Origin: JAJDAH01 sp964487605
GTDB taxonomy: Bacteria; Myxococcota_A; Polyangia; Polyangiales; Polyangiaceae
Length of the DNA: 64,000 nt
NCBI GenBank assembly: GCA_964487605.1
Contig: CAZARU010000019.1
Coordinates: 1 to 64,000, forward strand
Direction: 5' to 3'
The notes under the pieces were generated by a model, which ran no database searches, had not been told where the DNA came from, and was given only the letters and a program-made list of their open reading frames with translations. Shown here one piece after another: positions 52,197 to 60,126 of the stretch. Positions within the stretch are counted from its first letter, which is position 1, and the number at the start of each line of letters is the position of its first letter. A program made the translations under genes and the position numbers.

Positions 52197-53849
52197 TCAC
52201 TCGTAGGGATTCGCCTCCAGGGCAGGCGCCCTGGGCCGCGCGGCGGAGGGCGCCACCCGGCTGTCCGCGGGAGCGGATCGAGGGACGGCACGGGTGACTT
52301 CGGGCTTCGTCCGCGGCTCGCCCACGCTCCTGACACGCAGCGTGACGTCGCCGGTCGGCAGGACGCGCTCTTCGAGCTTGCTGCCGTCGGCGAGTTCCAG
52401 GCTGACGACCAGCTCCGCGCTCGAGCGGGGCACGTCGAAGGAGGCGCGCTCGTCCATGAACGAGATGTTCGTCGCGCCCTCCGCCCGGACCGCGACGATC
52501 TCCACGTCCGCCGCGATCTGGACGCGCACTTCGGGGGACTGCGCCGTTCGTGCCGGCGGAGGCGCTGGAGTCGGTGTGGCGACGGATGCGCTCTGGCCGC
52601 CGATCCGCGGAGGCGCGACGGGGCCGCTCTCGATGAAGAGCAGGGTCCCGGCCGCAGCGAGGGCCAGCGAGCCCATCACGAGGGCTCCGGCCGTCAGCGC
52701 GCGCCGGAGCCTCCGTCGCTCGAGCTCCGCGTCGGTGACCGCGGCGGCGACCTTGACGCTGTCCACGGTCATGGGCCCGCCGGCGGTGGAGCCGGTGCCC
52801 TCCGCCTGAGCGGTGGTCCGAACCGGAGGCTGGTGTCCGGCGAGGATGCTCTCCAGCGCGCGGCGGCGCGCCTCGATCTTCGCGCCGCAGAACTCGGCGA
52901 TCATCCGTCCGACCTCCGCGGCGGTGGTCAGCTCGCCCCGGGCGTGCGCCCACTCTCGCAGAGCGTCCGCGAACGCCTCCGCGGTGGCCCACCGCTGATC
53001 GGGCTCCTTGGCGAGCGCTCGCATGACGATGCCGGCGAGTTCCGCCGGAACGTCCGGCGCGACGCGCTCGAGCGACCGGACCTCACCCGCCGACACCTGC
53101 ATCAGGACCTCGGCGTCGGTCTCCGCCGTGAAGAGCCGCTCCCCCGCCAGGAGCTCCCAGAGGACGATCCCGACCGCGAACACGTCCAGGCGCCGGTCGA
53201 GCGTGCCGCCCCTCGCCTGTTCCGGCGCCATGTACCGGAACTTCCCCTTCGCCAGCCCGGCGGCGGTGTGGACCGACCGTTCCGCCGCCTTGGCGATGCC
53301 GAAGTCCGTGATGCGGACCGAACCGTCGGTTCCGATCAGGATGTTGTGAGGTGTCGCGTCGCGGTGGACGACGCCGAGCGGCGTGCCCTGCAGGCTGGTC
53401 AGCTCGTGGGCGGCGTGCAGCCCGTGCAGGGTGTCGATGGCCACGCGCAGCGCGGCGGGGCGCTGCACGCGAACTCCTCGCTTCTGCGCGGCCTTCGTCA
53501 CCTCGGCGAGGCTCACACCGTCCACGTAGTCCATCACCAGCAGGCGCTCGCTCCCCGCGTCGTGAACGTCGAGGACGCTCACCACGTTGGGATGCCGTAT
53601 CTGGGACGCGATGCGCGCTTCATCCAGGAACGCCGCGGCCAGCTCCTCCACCTCGCTGACGTGGGGGTGCATCCGCTTGATGGCCACGAGTCGCTCGAAC
53701 CCCCCTGCGCCGCGCTGCCGCCCGACGTACACGGTGGCCATCCCGCCGCTCGCGAGGTTCATGAGCAGCTCGTACCGACCCACCCGCTGCGCGCCGACGA
53801 CCGCAGAAGTGTTCACGTCGGCGCCCGGCAGACCGTGATCGACGCCCAC
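52197..53849 (-). CDS. Membrane Ser/Thr protein kinase (Hanks type)
   Basis: A 550-residue kinase. The glycine loop NLASGGMATVYVG (31-43), Lys58 in VAIKR, HRDATPHNIL (162-171) with catalytic Asp164, DFG (182-184) and the MAPEQARGG activation end are present; the HRDxxPxN variant is common in myxobacteria. A single membrane helix lies at about 387-407. The C-terminal 140 residues, outside the membrane, hold a beta-rich PEGA-like region (VRVQIAADVEIVAVRAEGAT; LELADGSKLEERVLPTGDVTLRV) and a Pro/Ala/Arg tail. The GTG start 1 base after the upstream gene makes an operon. Confidence 0.9.
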   Translation of the reverse strand: MGVDHGLPGADVNTSAVVGAQRVGRYELLMNLASGGMATVYVGRQRGAGGFERLVAIKRMHPHVSEVEELAAAFLDEARIASQIRHPNVVSVLDVHDAGSERLLVMDYVDGVSLAEVTKAAQKRGVRVQRPAALRVAIDTLHGLHAAHELTSLQGTPLGVVHRDATPHNILIGTDGSVRITDFGIAKAAERSVHTAAGLAKGKFRYMAPEQARGGTLDRRLDVFAVGIVLWELLAGERLFTAETDAEVLMQVSAGEVRSLERVAPDVPAELAGIVMRALAKEPDQRWATAEAFADALREWAHARGELTTAAEVGRMIAEFCGAKIEARRRALESILAGHQPPVRTTAQAEGTGSTAGGPMTVDSVKVAAAVTDAELERRRLRRALTAGALVMGSLALAAAGTLLFIESGPVAPPRIGGQSASVATPTPAPPPARTAQSPEVRVQIAADVEIVAVRAEGATNISFMDERASFDVPRSSAELVVSLELADGSKLEERVLPTGDVTLRVRSVGEPRTKPEVTRAVPRSAPADSRVAPSAARPRAPALEANPYE

Positions 53850-53850
53850 C

Positions 53851-54795
53851 CTAGAAGCGCCCCTTCGCGCTCGCGGCGAGAGGACCGACCGAGACGCTGA
53901 CCTCTCGCTTCGAGCCCGGCCCGCCGAAGTCGGTCGCGAACACGCCGACGGCGGTGGTCAGCACGGCTGCGCCAGCCGTCATCGCCAGGAGCAGGTTCGT
54001 ACGTGTCTGCCGTCCGAGCCCGTCGTCGTACCCCTTCCTGGTCGGTTCGGCGTCGAAGCTCTCGCGCGCAGCGTTCGTGTCGAGCCCGCTCCAGACGGTC
54101 GCCCCGCCCAGGACCGTCGTGAGCGCCACACCGGTCCAGAACCACGCCGGCGACCAGCCGGTGCTCGCGTCCGCGCCGGCAGTCGGCCGAGAGGACGGTT
54201 CGTCGACGGCCTCCGCGTCGTGATCCTCTTCGTCGAGCTCGTCCGGACCGGTCGCGGGTCCATCCAGGCGCACCTTGGTCACCGCACCGGCCACCGCGAC
54301 GAACTTCTTCTCGACCACGCGGCCTTCGAACGACGCAGAGGCGACGTGGTCCCCGGGGTTGACGTACAGCACGTCGCCGGCGAACGGCGCGCCGTCGATG
54401 GCCAGGTCTACACCACCGTCGCTGCTCGGCTGCACCCTTCCGACCCTCGGCGTCAGATCGGCGAGAAGCGCGCGGGCCCTGGTGCGCCGTGAGTCGTCGT
54501 CCGGGGCGTCGCGGAGGTACCGAGCGCACAGATTGGCGGCCCGAACGGGGTCACCGGCCTTGTCCCAGGCCGTTGCTGCGTTGAAGAGCGCGGCCGGATG
54601 CGGTGCGATGGCGTTCGCCTGCTCGAAATGGGCCGCGGCGTCCGCGTAGTCGTGACGCCGAAAGGCTTCCTCCGCCGCCCGGAAGAGCTCGGCAGCCTGG
54701 TTCTTCGCCCCCGTGGCCGGCTCGGCTCCCGCGGGGCCCGGGAGCTGCGAGAGCGCCCCGACGACGATCAGGATCCGCAGGCGACCAGGGCGCAT
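53851..54795 (-). CDS. Secreted TPR-containing protein, kinase partner
   Basis: A 314-residue protein with a signal peptide (ending PAGA). One or two TPR units follow (AAEEAFRRHDYADAAAHFEQ, NAATAWDKAGDPVRAANLCA), then a PEGA-like beta domain (about 100-180; DLAIDGAPFAGDVLYVNPGDH), an acidic linker, and two C-terminal membrane segments (about 220-240 and 270-290). This layout is frequent beside myxobacterial kinases and may carry signals from the envelope. The ATG at 54795 is chosen; the longer frame overlaps the upstream control region. Confidence 0.75.
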   Translation of the reverse strand: MRPGRLRILIVVGALSQLPGPAGAEPATGAKNQAAELFRAAEEAFRRHDYADAAAHFEQANAIAPHPAALFNAATAWDKAGDPVRAANLCARYLRDAPDDDSRRTRARALLADLTPRVGRVQPSSDGGVDLAIDGAPFAGDVLYVNPGDHVASASFEGRVVEKKFVAVAGAVTKVRLDGPATGPDELDEEDHDAEAVDEPSSRPTAGADASTGWSPAWFWTGVALTTVLGGATVWSGLDTNAARESFDAEPTRKGYDDGLGRQTRTNLLLAMTAGAAVLTTAVGVFATDFGGPGSKREVSVSVGPLAASAKGRF

Positions 54796-54990
54796 CGTCC
54801 GCCATCCTACCGCCGGGCGCTGGGCGTGGCCACCGTCGGGCGGCGGCTGTGGCTCCTGCCCGGGGCACCGTAAGCCCACCGTCCGACGCGCGTTGGACCA
54901 GCACAGATCGTTTCCACGGCTCGACCGTCGATGGCGGGCCCGGCACGACTCGCCCAGCGGGACGCGCCTTCACTTCATCAGAGGTACGCC

Positions 54991-57102
54991 ATGATCCGGA
55001 ACTCCATCATTGGACTCGCGCTCCTGCTCGGCTCCTTCGGCTGCGCTGCCTCGACGCCGCGTCCCATCGCCACCGACGCCGCCCTGGGGAAGGTCGTCAT
55101 CTACCGCAACGGCGTGGCGTACTTCGAGCGCCATGCCCGGGTGGACGGGGACCAGCTCGTCCTCGACGTCCCTGCCGAGCGCATGGACGATTTCCTCAAG
55201 TCGCTGACGATCGTCGATGCGAAGACCGGGAAGTCGCTCCCGGTGGCGTTCCCCACCCCGGAACGCGTGGGCGCAGACGCGCGCATGGTCGTCCAGCTCC
55301 CGGCCAAGGGCCGGCACGACCTGAAGATCAGCTACGTCACGGAGAGCCCCGCGTGGAAGCCGAGCTATCGCCTCGTCCTCGGCGACGGCGGCAAGGGGAA
55401 GCTCGAGGCGTGGGCGGTCGTGGACAACGTGTCGGGAGAAGACTGGCGCAAGGTGACCGTCGGTGTCGGCTCCACGTCCGCGCTGTCGTTCCGCTACGAC
55501 CTCCACAGCGTGCGCTTCGTGGAGCGCGAGACCCTCGACGACGGCCGTGCCATCGCCCTCGCCCCGCCGACGGGTGGATCGCCGTACGCGGTCGCGGGCA
55601 AGGAGCTGCAGGTCGTCGGCAACCTGGACCTGGACACCATCGACGGGATCGACGAGGAGGCCCGCAGCGAGTCCGACGGCAACGCCGCGAAGGTGGACGC
55701 CTCGCGCGAGCGACGCGCCCCGGGGCACGTCCGGGGGCACGGTGGCACGGGGAGGAGCGCGGCCGCCGCGACGGGTGTCTCGGCGCAGGCGATGGAGCCG
55801 CCGCCGTCCCAGTCGATTGCCGGGCTCGCTCGGCAAATCAAGGACGAGAAGAAGAAGATCAGGATCGAGGGCTTCGCCCGCGCCGCCGACGACGACAAGC
55901 GCACGTCGTCCCTGGGTCGCGCGAACGCGGTGCGAGACCGCCTGATCGCGAACGGCGTTCCAGCCGACCAGATCGAGGCCGTCGGTACCGGCCGCGTCTC
56001 TCGAAACGACGGCGTGCGCGTCCTCACCGTGAACGAGGAGGCGAAGCCGCTGCAGCCCACCGGCGCTTCTCCGGGCACCGAAGAGACGACGGGCAACGCT
56101 TTCTTCGTCGCCGACCATGCCATGACGATCGAGGACGGCCATTCGGCGATGGTGAGCATGCTCGCCACCCCCGCCCAGGCGCGCGAGGTCTACTTCTACG
56201 ATCCCATCAGCACCCGTGGTTCCAAGCTCTACGCGTTCCGCGCGGTGGAACTGATGAATCCGTCCGAGTACACGCTCGATGGCGGGCCGTTCACCGTCTA
56301 CGCCGAGGGGCAGTTCCTCGGCGAAGGTCTGAGCGAAGCCGTACCTCCGAAGAGCAAGGCCTTCATTCCGTTCGGGCTCGACAAGAAGCTCCTCGTCGAG
56401 CCGGAGTCCAGCGAGCGGGAGGAAATCGAACAGCTCGTCACGGTCGAACGAGGCGTCGTCACGGCCGAGGCACGCCGGATCCGTCGTACGGAGATGAATC
56501 TCCACAACCGGGGTGACGCGCCGGCCGTCGTCTACGTGCGTCACGCGGTACCCGCCGGATGGCAGCTGCACGACCCCACCGTCAAGTTCGAGAAGCTGCG
56601 CGGCGCCCATCTCTTCCCGGTGACGGTTCCTCCACGCGGCGCGAAGAAGCTCCGCATCGAGGAGGCGACCCCCATCCAGAAGACCGTGGACATTCGCACG
56701 GACGACGGCATCCGCGACCTCGCCCTGTACGTGCAGGCGTCGTCGAAGCTCGACGCGGGACTGCGCGCCCGGCTGGCGGACATCATCGAGCTGCATCGGT
56801 CCATGGCGGACGTGGGCGAGCGCATCGCGACGCTGCACGAGCAAATGGGCACGTACCGCACCCGCCTGGACGAGATTCACGTCCAGCTGGTCACGCTTCG
56901 CAAGAACCCTCACGCCAACCGCCTGCGGGACCACCTCGCGAAGAAGCTGGAGGAGATCAGCGAGCGCCTGCAGAAGGCGACGATAGAGGTGGCGGATCTC
57001 GAAGGACAGCGCATGGCGAAGAAGATCGGGCTTCAGGACCGCCTTGCCGAGCTGACCCTGGAGAAGCGCAGGGAGAAGAGCGACAAGCTCGCCGCGAACT
57101 GA
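54991..57102 (+). CDS. DUF4139 lipoprotein with embedded OmpA-like domain
   Basis: A 703-residue lipoprotein (GSFGC, Cys18). The N-terminal part (about 30-210) is the DUF4140/DUF4139 module with VVIYRNGVAYFERHARV and WKPSYRLVL. An OmpA-C-like peptidoglycan-binding segment lies at about 275-347 (KKIRIEGFARAADDDKR, GRANAVRDRLIANGV, IEAVGTGR). The rest of DUF4139 follows to about 600, then a long coiled coil (LARLADIIELHRSMADVGE to the end). The OmpA insert sits where DUF4139 proteins usually have a variable loop. The ATG has AGAGG 7 bases upstream. Role unknown; probably bridges wall and outer membrane. Confidence 0.82.
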   Translation: MIRNSIIGLALLLGSFGCAASTPRPIATDAALGKVVIYRNGVAYFERHARVDGDQLVLDVPAERMDDFLKSLTIVDAKTGKSLPVAFPTPERVGADARMVVQLPAKGRHDLKISYVTESPAWKPSYRLVLGDGGKGKLEAWAVVDNVSGEDWRKVTVGVGSTSALSFRYDLHSVRFVERETLDDGRAIALAPPTGGSPYAVAGKELQVVGNLDLDTIDGIDEEARSESDGNAAKVDASRERRAPGHVRGHGGTGRSAAAATGVSAQAMEPPPSQSIAGLARQIKDEKKKIRIEGFARAADDDKRTSSLGRANAVRDRLIANGVPADQIEAVGTGRVSRNDGVRVLTVNEEAKPLQPTGASPGTEETTGNAFFVADHAMTIEDGHSAMVSMLATPAQAREVYFYDPISTRGSKLYAFRAVELMNPSEYTLDGGPFTVYAEGQFLGEGLSEAVPPKSKAFIPFGLDKKLLVEPESSEREEIEQLVTVERGVVTAEARRIRRTEMNLHNRGDAPAVVYVRHAVPAGWQLHDPTVKFEKLRGAHLFPVTVPPRGAKKLRIEEATPIQKTVDIRTDDGIRDLALYVQASSKLDAGLRARLADIIELHRSMADVGERIATLHEQMGTYRTRLDEIHVQLVTLRKNPHANRLRDHLAKKLEEISERLQKATIEVADLEGQRMAKKIGLQDRLAELTLEKRREKSDKLAAN

Positions 57103-57117
57103 GCGCGACGCTCACCG

Positions 57118-57912
57118 TCACGCCCACGCCGAACCGTCGCCGACGGCGTCGAGCAGCGCCCGAAGGGCCGCGTCGAACGCCGCCTGCCCGGCCAGATTCA
57201 CCACGTGGCCGGCTCCTTCGACGACCACGAGTCGTGCGCGGGGCAGCACGGACGCGAGGGCTCGGCACGGTTCGAGGGACACCGCGTCGTTCGAGCCCAC
57301 GACGACGAGCGTGGGGACCACGAGCGCGGCGAGCGCGGCGGAGAGGTCCGCGACGGCGGGCTGCTGGCTGACCACCCGCCGCAGCAGGTGAGCGAGGCCG
57401 TGGGGCGCGTGTTCCAGGAACCCCGCGCGAATGAGCGCCGCGGCACGCTGGTCGAAGCGCGAGCGAACGCCCCACACGAACTCCGCCCCGGCGTGCTCGG
57501 TTCCGTGGCGTTCGAGCGCGTCGGCGAACTCCGTCGCCCACGTCCGGTTCACGTGCCCTGGAGACGGAAACGCGGCGAGCACCAGCGCGCGGACCCGGTG
57601 CGGATGCTCCAGGGCGAACCGGAGCGCGATCCCCGCACCCATGGACAGACCCCCGATCACGGCGCGTTCCTCCCCGGCGACGTCGAGCACGCGAACCAGG
57701 TCGTCGACCATGCGGTCGGGGTCGTACGAGGCCGGATCGGTCGGCGCTTCGCTCCGCGCGTGGCCACGCGCGTCGAAGAGCGTGAAGCGCGCCACGCCGC
57801 GGAGCGCGCGCGCCTGCACACGGAAGTTGCGGCAGCTCCCGCCGAAGCCGTGCCCGAGCACGACCAGGGGTCCTTCCCCGTAGGTCTCGACGTGGAGGTT
57901 CGGGGCGCTCAG
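57118..57912 (-). CDS. Alpha/beta hydrolase, probable CTG start
   Basis: About 264 residues. Oxyanion region VLGHGFGGS, nucleophile elbow GLSMGAGIAL, acid VVGSND and catalytic His in VEGAGHVVNLA make a complete alpha/beta hydrolase. The conserved fold begins within a few residues of the upstream gene's stop. No ATG, GTG or TTG lies in frame between that stop and the first strand, and the next GTG would remove an essential strand. CTG at 57912, in a 4-base overlap (CTGA) with the alcohol dehydrogenase stop, is the best start. Substrate unknown; co-expression with the dehydrogenase is likely. Confidence 0.8.
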   Translation of the reverse strand: MSAPNLHVETYGEGPLVVLGHGFGGSCRNFRVQARALRGVARFTLFDARGHARSEAPTDPASYDPDRMVDDLVRVLDVAGEERAVIGGLSMGAGIALRFALEHPHRVRALVLAAFPSPGHVNRTWATEFADALERHGTEHAGAEFVWGVRSRFDQRAAALIRAGFLEHAPHGLAHLLRRVVSQQPAVADLSAALAALVVPTLVVVGSNDAVSLEPCRALASVLPRARLVVVEGAGHVVNLAGQAAFDAALRALLDAVGDGSAWA

Positions 57913-59069
57913 AGCGCGGCCTCGTAAAGCGCCTTCACGTCCTCGGGCTTCGGAAAGCGCGGCGTCGCCATCATCAGCACGTCCGCGAACGCGTCCTCGA
58001 CCAGGGTCGCGACCATCGAGCGTGCGTCGCCCAGCTCCGAGAGCGCGCGGTTCGTCTGGACTCTCGCGCTCAGGGCCTCCACCGCGGCGATGGCGCGCTC
58101 GGCGTTCGTCCGGTCGTCCGCCCCCGCCTCCGCCACGTTCATGGCGGCACCCACCTGTGCGTAACGGTCCACGACCGCGTCGAGGTTGAAGCGCATGACG
58201 TGGGGCAAGAGCGTCGCCAGCGTCTGGCCGTGCGCGGCGTCGAGACGCGCGCTGACGGGGTGACCCATGGCGTGGCAAATGCCGAGCCCGGAGCTGGTGA
58301 ACGCGATGCCCGCGAGGTGTGCCGCCACGAGCATCTGGGATCGCGCCTCGACGTTCTGTCCGTCGTCGAAGGCCGTGGGGAGCCATCGGGCCGTCATCGC
58401 GATGGCCTTCAGCGCGACCGCATCGGTGAACGGGTTGCTGCGCTTGCAGGTGAGCGCCTCGACGGCGTGGGTCAGCACGTCCATGCCGCAAGTCGCCGTC
58501 ACCACGCGGGGAACGCCCAGCGTGAGCTGCGGGTCGAGCGCCACGGCGGCGGGCTGGACGCTCAGGTGCCCGATCAGCAGCTTCCTGCCGAGCCCTGGGT
58601 CCGTGATGACGCCGTACATGTTGGTCTCCGACCCCGTACCCGCGGTCGTGGGCACGGCGAAGAGCGCCGCGCCGGGCACCCCGGGGCGGCACCCGGGATA
58701 GAAGTCGGCGATGGAACCGCCGTTCGGGCCCTGCAGCGCGATGGCCTTTGCCGCGTCCATGGAGGAGCCGCCGCCGACCGCGACCACACCGGCATCACCG
58801 AGGGCGCGCAGGCGGTCGGCGCCCTCGTCCACGTGGCTCTTGTGCGGATTCGCCCCGACGCCATCGAACACCGCGCTCTCGATCCCTGCCGCACCGAGCG
58901 CGTCGGTGACCTTCCCGATGACGCCCGCTCTGACCAGCCCCGCGTCCGTGACGACGAGGACCTTCGACACGCCACCGCCCTTCATGCGCTTGGGTAGGCG
59001 TCCGATCGCCCCCACGCCGAAGAGAGCGCGGGAGCCGGAGTGAAGCTCGAAGTCGGATTCTGAGAGCAT
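57909..59069 (-). CDS. Iron-type alcohol dehydrogenase
   Basis: A 386-residue member of the iron-containing alcohol dehydrogenase family. The NAD-binding GGGSSMDAAKAIAL lies at about 98-111, PTTAGTGSE at about 139-147, and metal ligands sit in HAVEALTCKRSNPFTDAVA and HAMGHPVSARLDAAHG. The C-terminal helical domain is complete. The substrate could be a primary alcohol, lactaldehyde or a hydroxy acid; the sequence alone does not decide. ATG start; 109 bases downstream of the MBL gene on the same strand. Confidence 0.9.
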   Translation of the reverse strand: MLSESDFELHSGSRALFGVGAIGRLPKRMKGGGVSKVLVVTDAGLVRAGVIGKVTDALGAAGIESAVFDGVGANPHKSHVDEGADRLRALGDAGVVAVGGGSSMDAAKAIALQGPNGGSIADFYPGCRPGVPGAALFAVPTTAGTGSETNMYGVITDPGLGRKLLIGHLSVQPAAVALDPQLTLGVPRVVTATCGMDVLTHAVEALTCKRSNPFTDAVALKAIAMTARWLPTAFDDGQNVEARSQMLVAAHLAGIAFTSSGLGICHAMGHPVSARLDAAHGQTLATLLPHVMRFNLDAVVDRYAQVGAAMNVAEAGADDRTNAERAIAAVEALSARVQTNRALSELGDARSMVATLVEDAFADVLMMATPRFPKPEDVKALYEAAL

Positions 59070-59178
59070 GGTTCACCTTTCGCGGCAGTCCGGGTCGAAC
59101 CGTAGTGTGGCGTTCACGAGGCGACAATCGCCGAGGCCTGCGGGGACGCACCCGCCGCCCCCACCAGGAACCAGCGAG

Positions 59179-60048
59179 CTAGGCGTCGAGCCGAAACTCT
59201 GGGCCGAGTGCCTCGCGCTCGTCGGTCGTGCCGAACCGTCCGTCCGTCCCGCGCGTGAGGCGTGCGGCAGCCACCCGTGCGTCGTGGGTGAAGAAAAGCC
59301 ACGCGCCGTCCCGGAAAAGTTCCTCGAACACCGCCGTCTTCTCGTCGATCAGGCGCTCGGGCCAGCGGTCGTAGCCCATGGTCACCGGCAAGTGCACCCA
59401 CGGCCGTCCCGGCGCCATGTCCGCGCAGAAGAACATGCTGCCGCTCCCGTCCGTGACGCGCGTGTGGAGCATCCCCGGGGTGTGCCCCTCCGATTGCACG
59501 AACCGGTACCGGGCACCCAGCGTCGGGGAGGCGTCCTCGATCACTTCCAGACGCCCCGATTCGTCCAGGAGTTCGACGAGACCTGGCACGAACGACGCGC
59601 GATCGCGGGGATGCGGCGCACGGGCCCGCTCGAGGGCGGTGCGCCCCACCACGAACGTCGCCTTCGGGAAGAGCAACTCCGGGGCAGCCCCCTCCCGATG
59701 CGGAGCGAGCAACCCGCCGGCGTGATCGAAGTGGAGATGGCTCAGCACCACGACGTCGATGGTGTCGTGAGGGTGACCGACGGCAGCGAGCGATTCCAGC
59801 AGGACGTGTCGCTCCTCGATGACGCCGAAGCGATCACGCAGCTTGGGTTCGAAGAACGCACCGATGCCCGTCTCGAGGAGGACGCGCCGTTCGCCCTCGT
59901 CGATGAGGAGCCCGCGACAGGCCAGCTCGATGCGTCCACGCGCGTCGGGCGGGCACCAGCGCTCCCAGAGCGCACGGGGCACGTTTCCGAACATTGCGCC
60001 GCCGTCGAGCCACTGGGTGTTGCCCGTGATGGCGTGGAAGGTCGTCAC
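59179..60048 (-). CDS. MBL-fold metallo-hydrolase
   Basis: A 289-residue metallo-beta-lactamase-fold hydrolase. The metal site VVLSHLHFDHAGG lies at about residues 98-110, with further ligands in GHTPGMLH and the Asp in FCADMAPG. Such enzymes include quorum-quenching lactonases and glyoxalase-like hydrolases; the HxHxDH spacing and N-terminal domain suit a lactonase-type fold, but this is a guess. No signal peptide. GTG start; divergent from the helicase gene by 78 bases. Confidence 0.85.
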   Translation of the reverse strand: MTTFHAITGNTQWLDGGAMFGNVPRALWERWCPPDARGRIELACRGLLIDEGERRVLLETGIGAFFEPKLRDRFGVIEERHVLLESLAAVGHPHDTIDVVVLSHLHFDHAGGLLAPHREGAAPELLFPKATFVVGRTALERARAPHPRDRASFVPGLVELLDESGRLEVIEDASPTLGARYRFVQSEGHTPGMLHTRVTDGSGSMFFCADMAPGRPWVHLPVTMGYDRWPERLIDEKTAVFEELFRDGAWLFFTHDARVAAARLTRGTDGRFGTTDEREALGPEFRLDA

Positions 60049-60126
60049 GGTGCAACACTACCATCGTTCGGGAGCTGCAGACGGCTTGACCCTGAAGCGG
60101 TACTCACGTACGGCGCAGCCGCCACG

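Noticed and set aside
54970..56934. 654-codon minus-strand open frame
   Set aside because: Antisense shadow of the DUF4139 gene with no recognisable domain.
59068..60126. N-terminal 350-codon extension of the helicase frame
   Set aside because: It runs antisense to the MBL hydrolase, has no domain, and helicase homology begins at the ATG at 60127.
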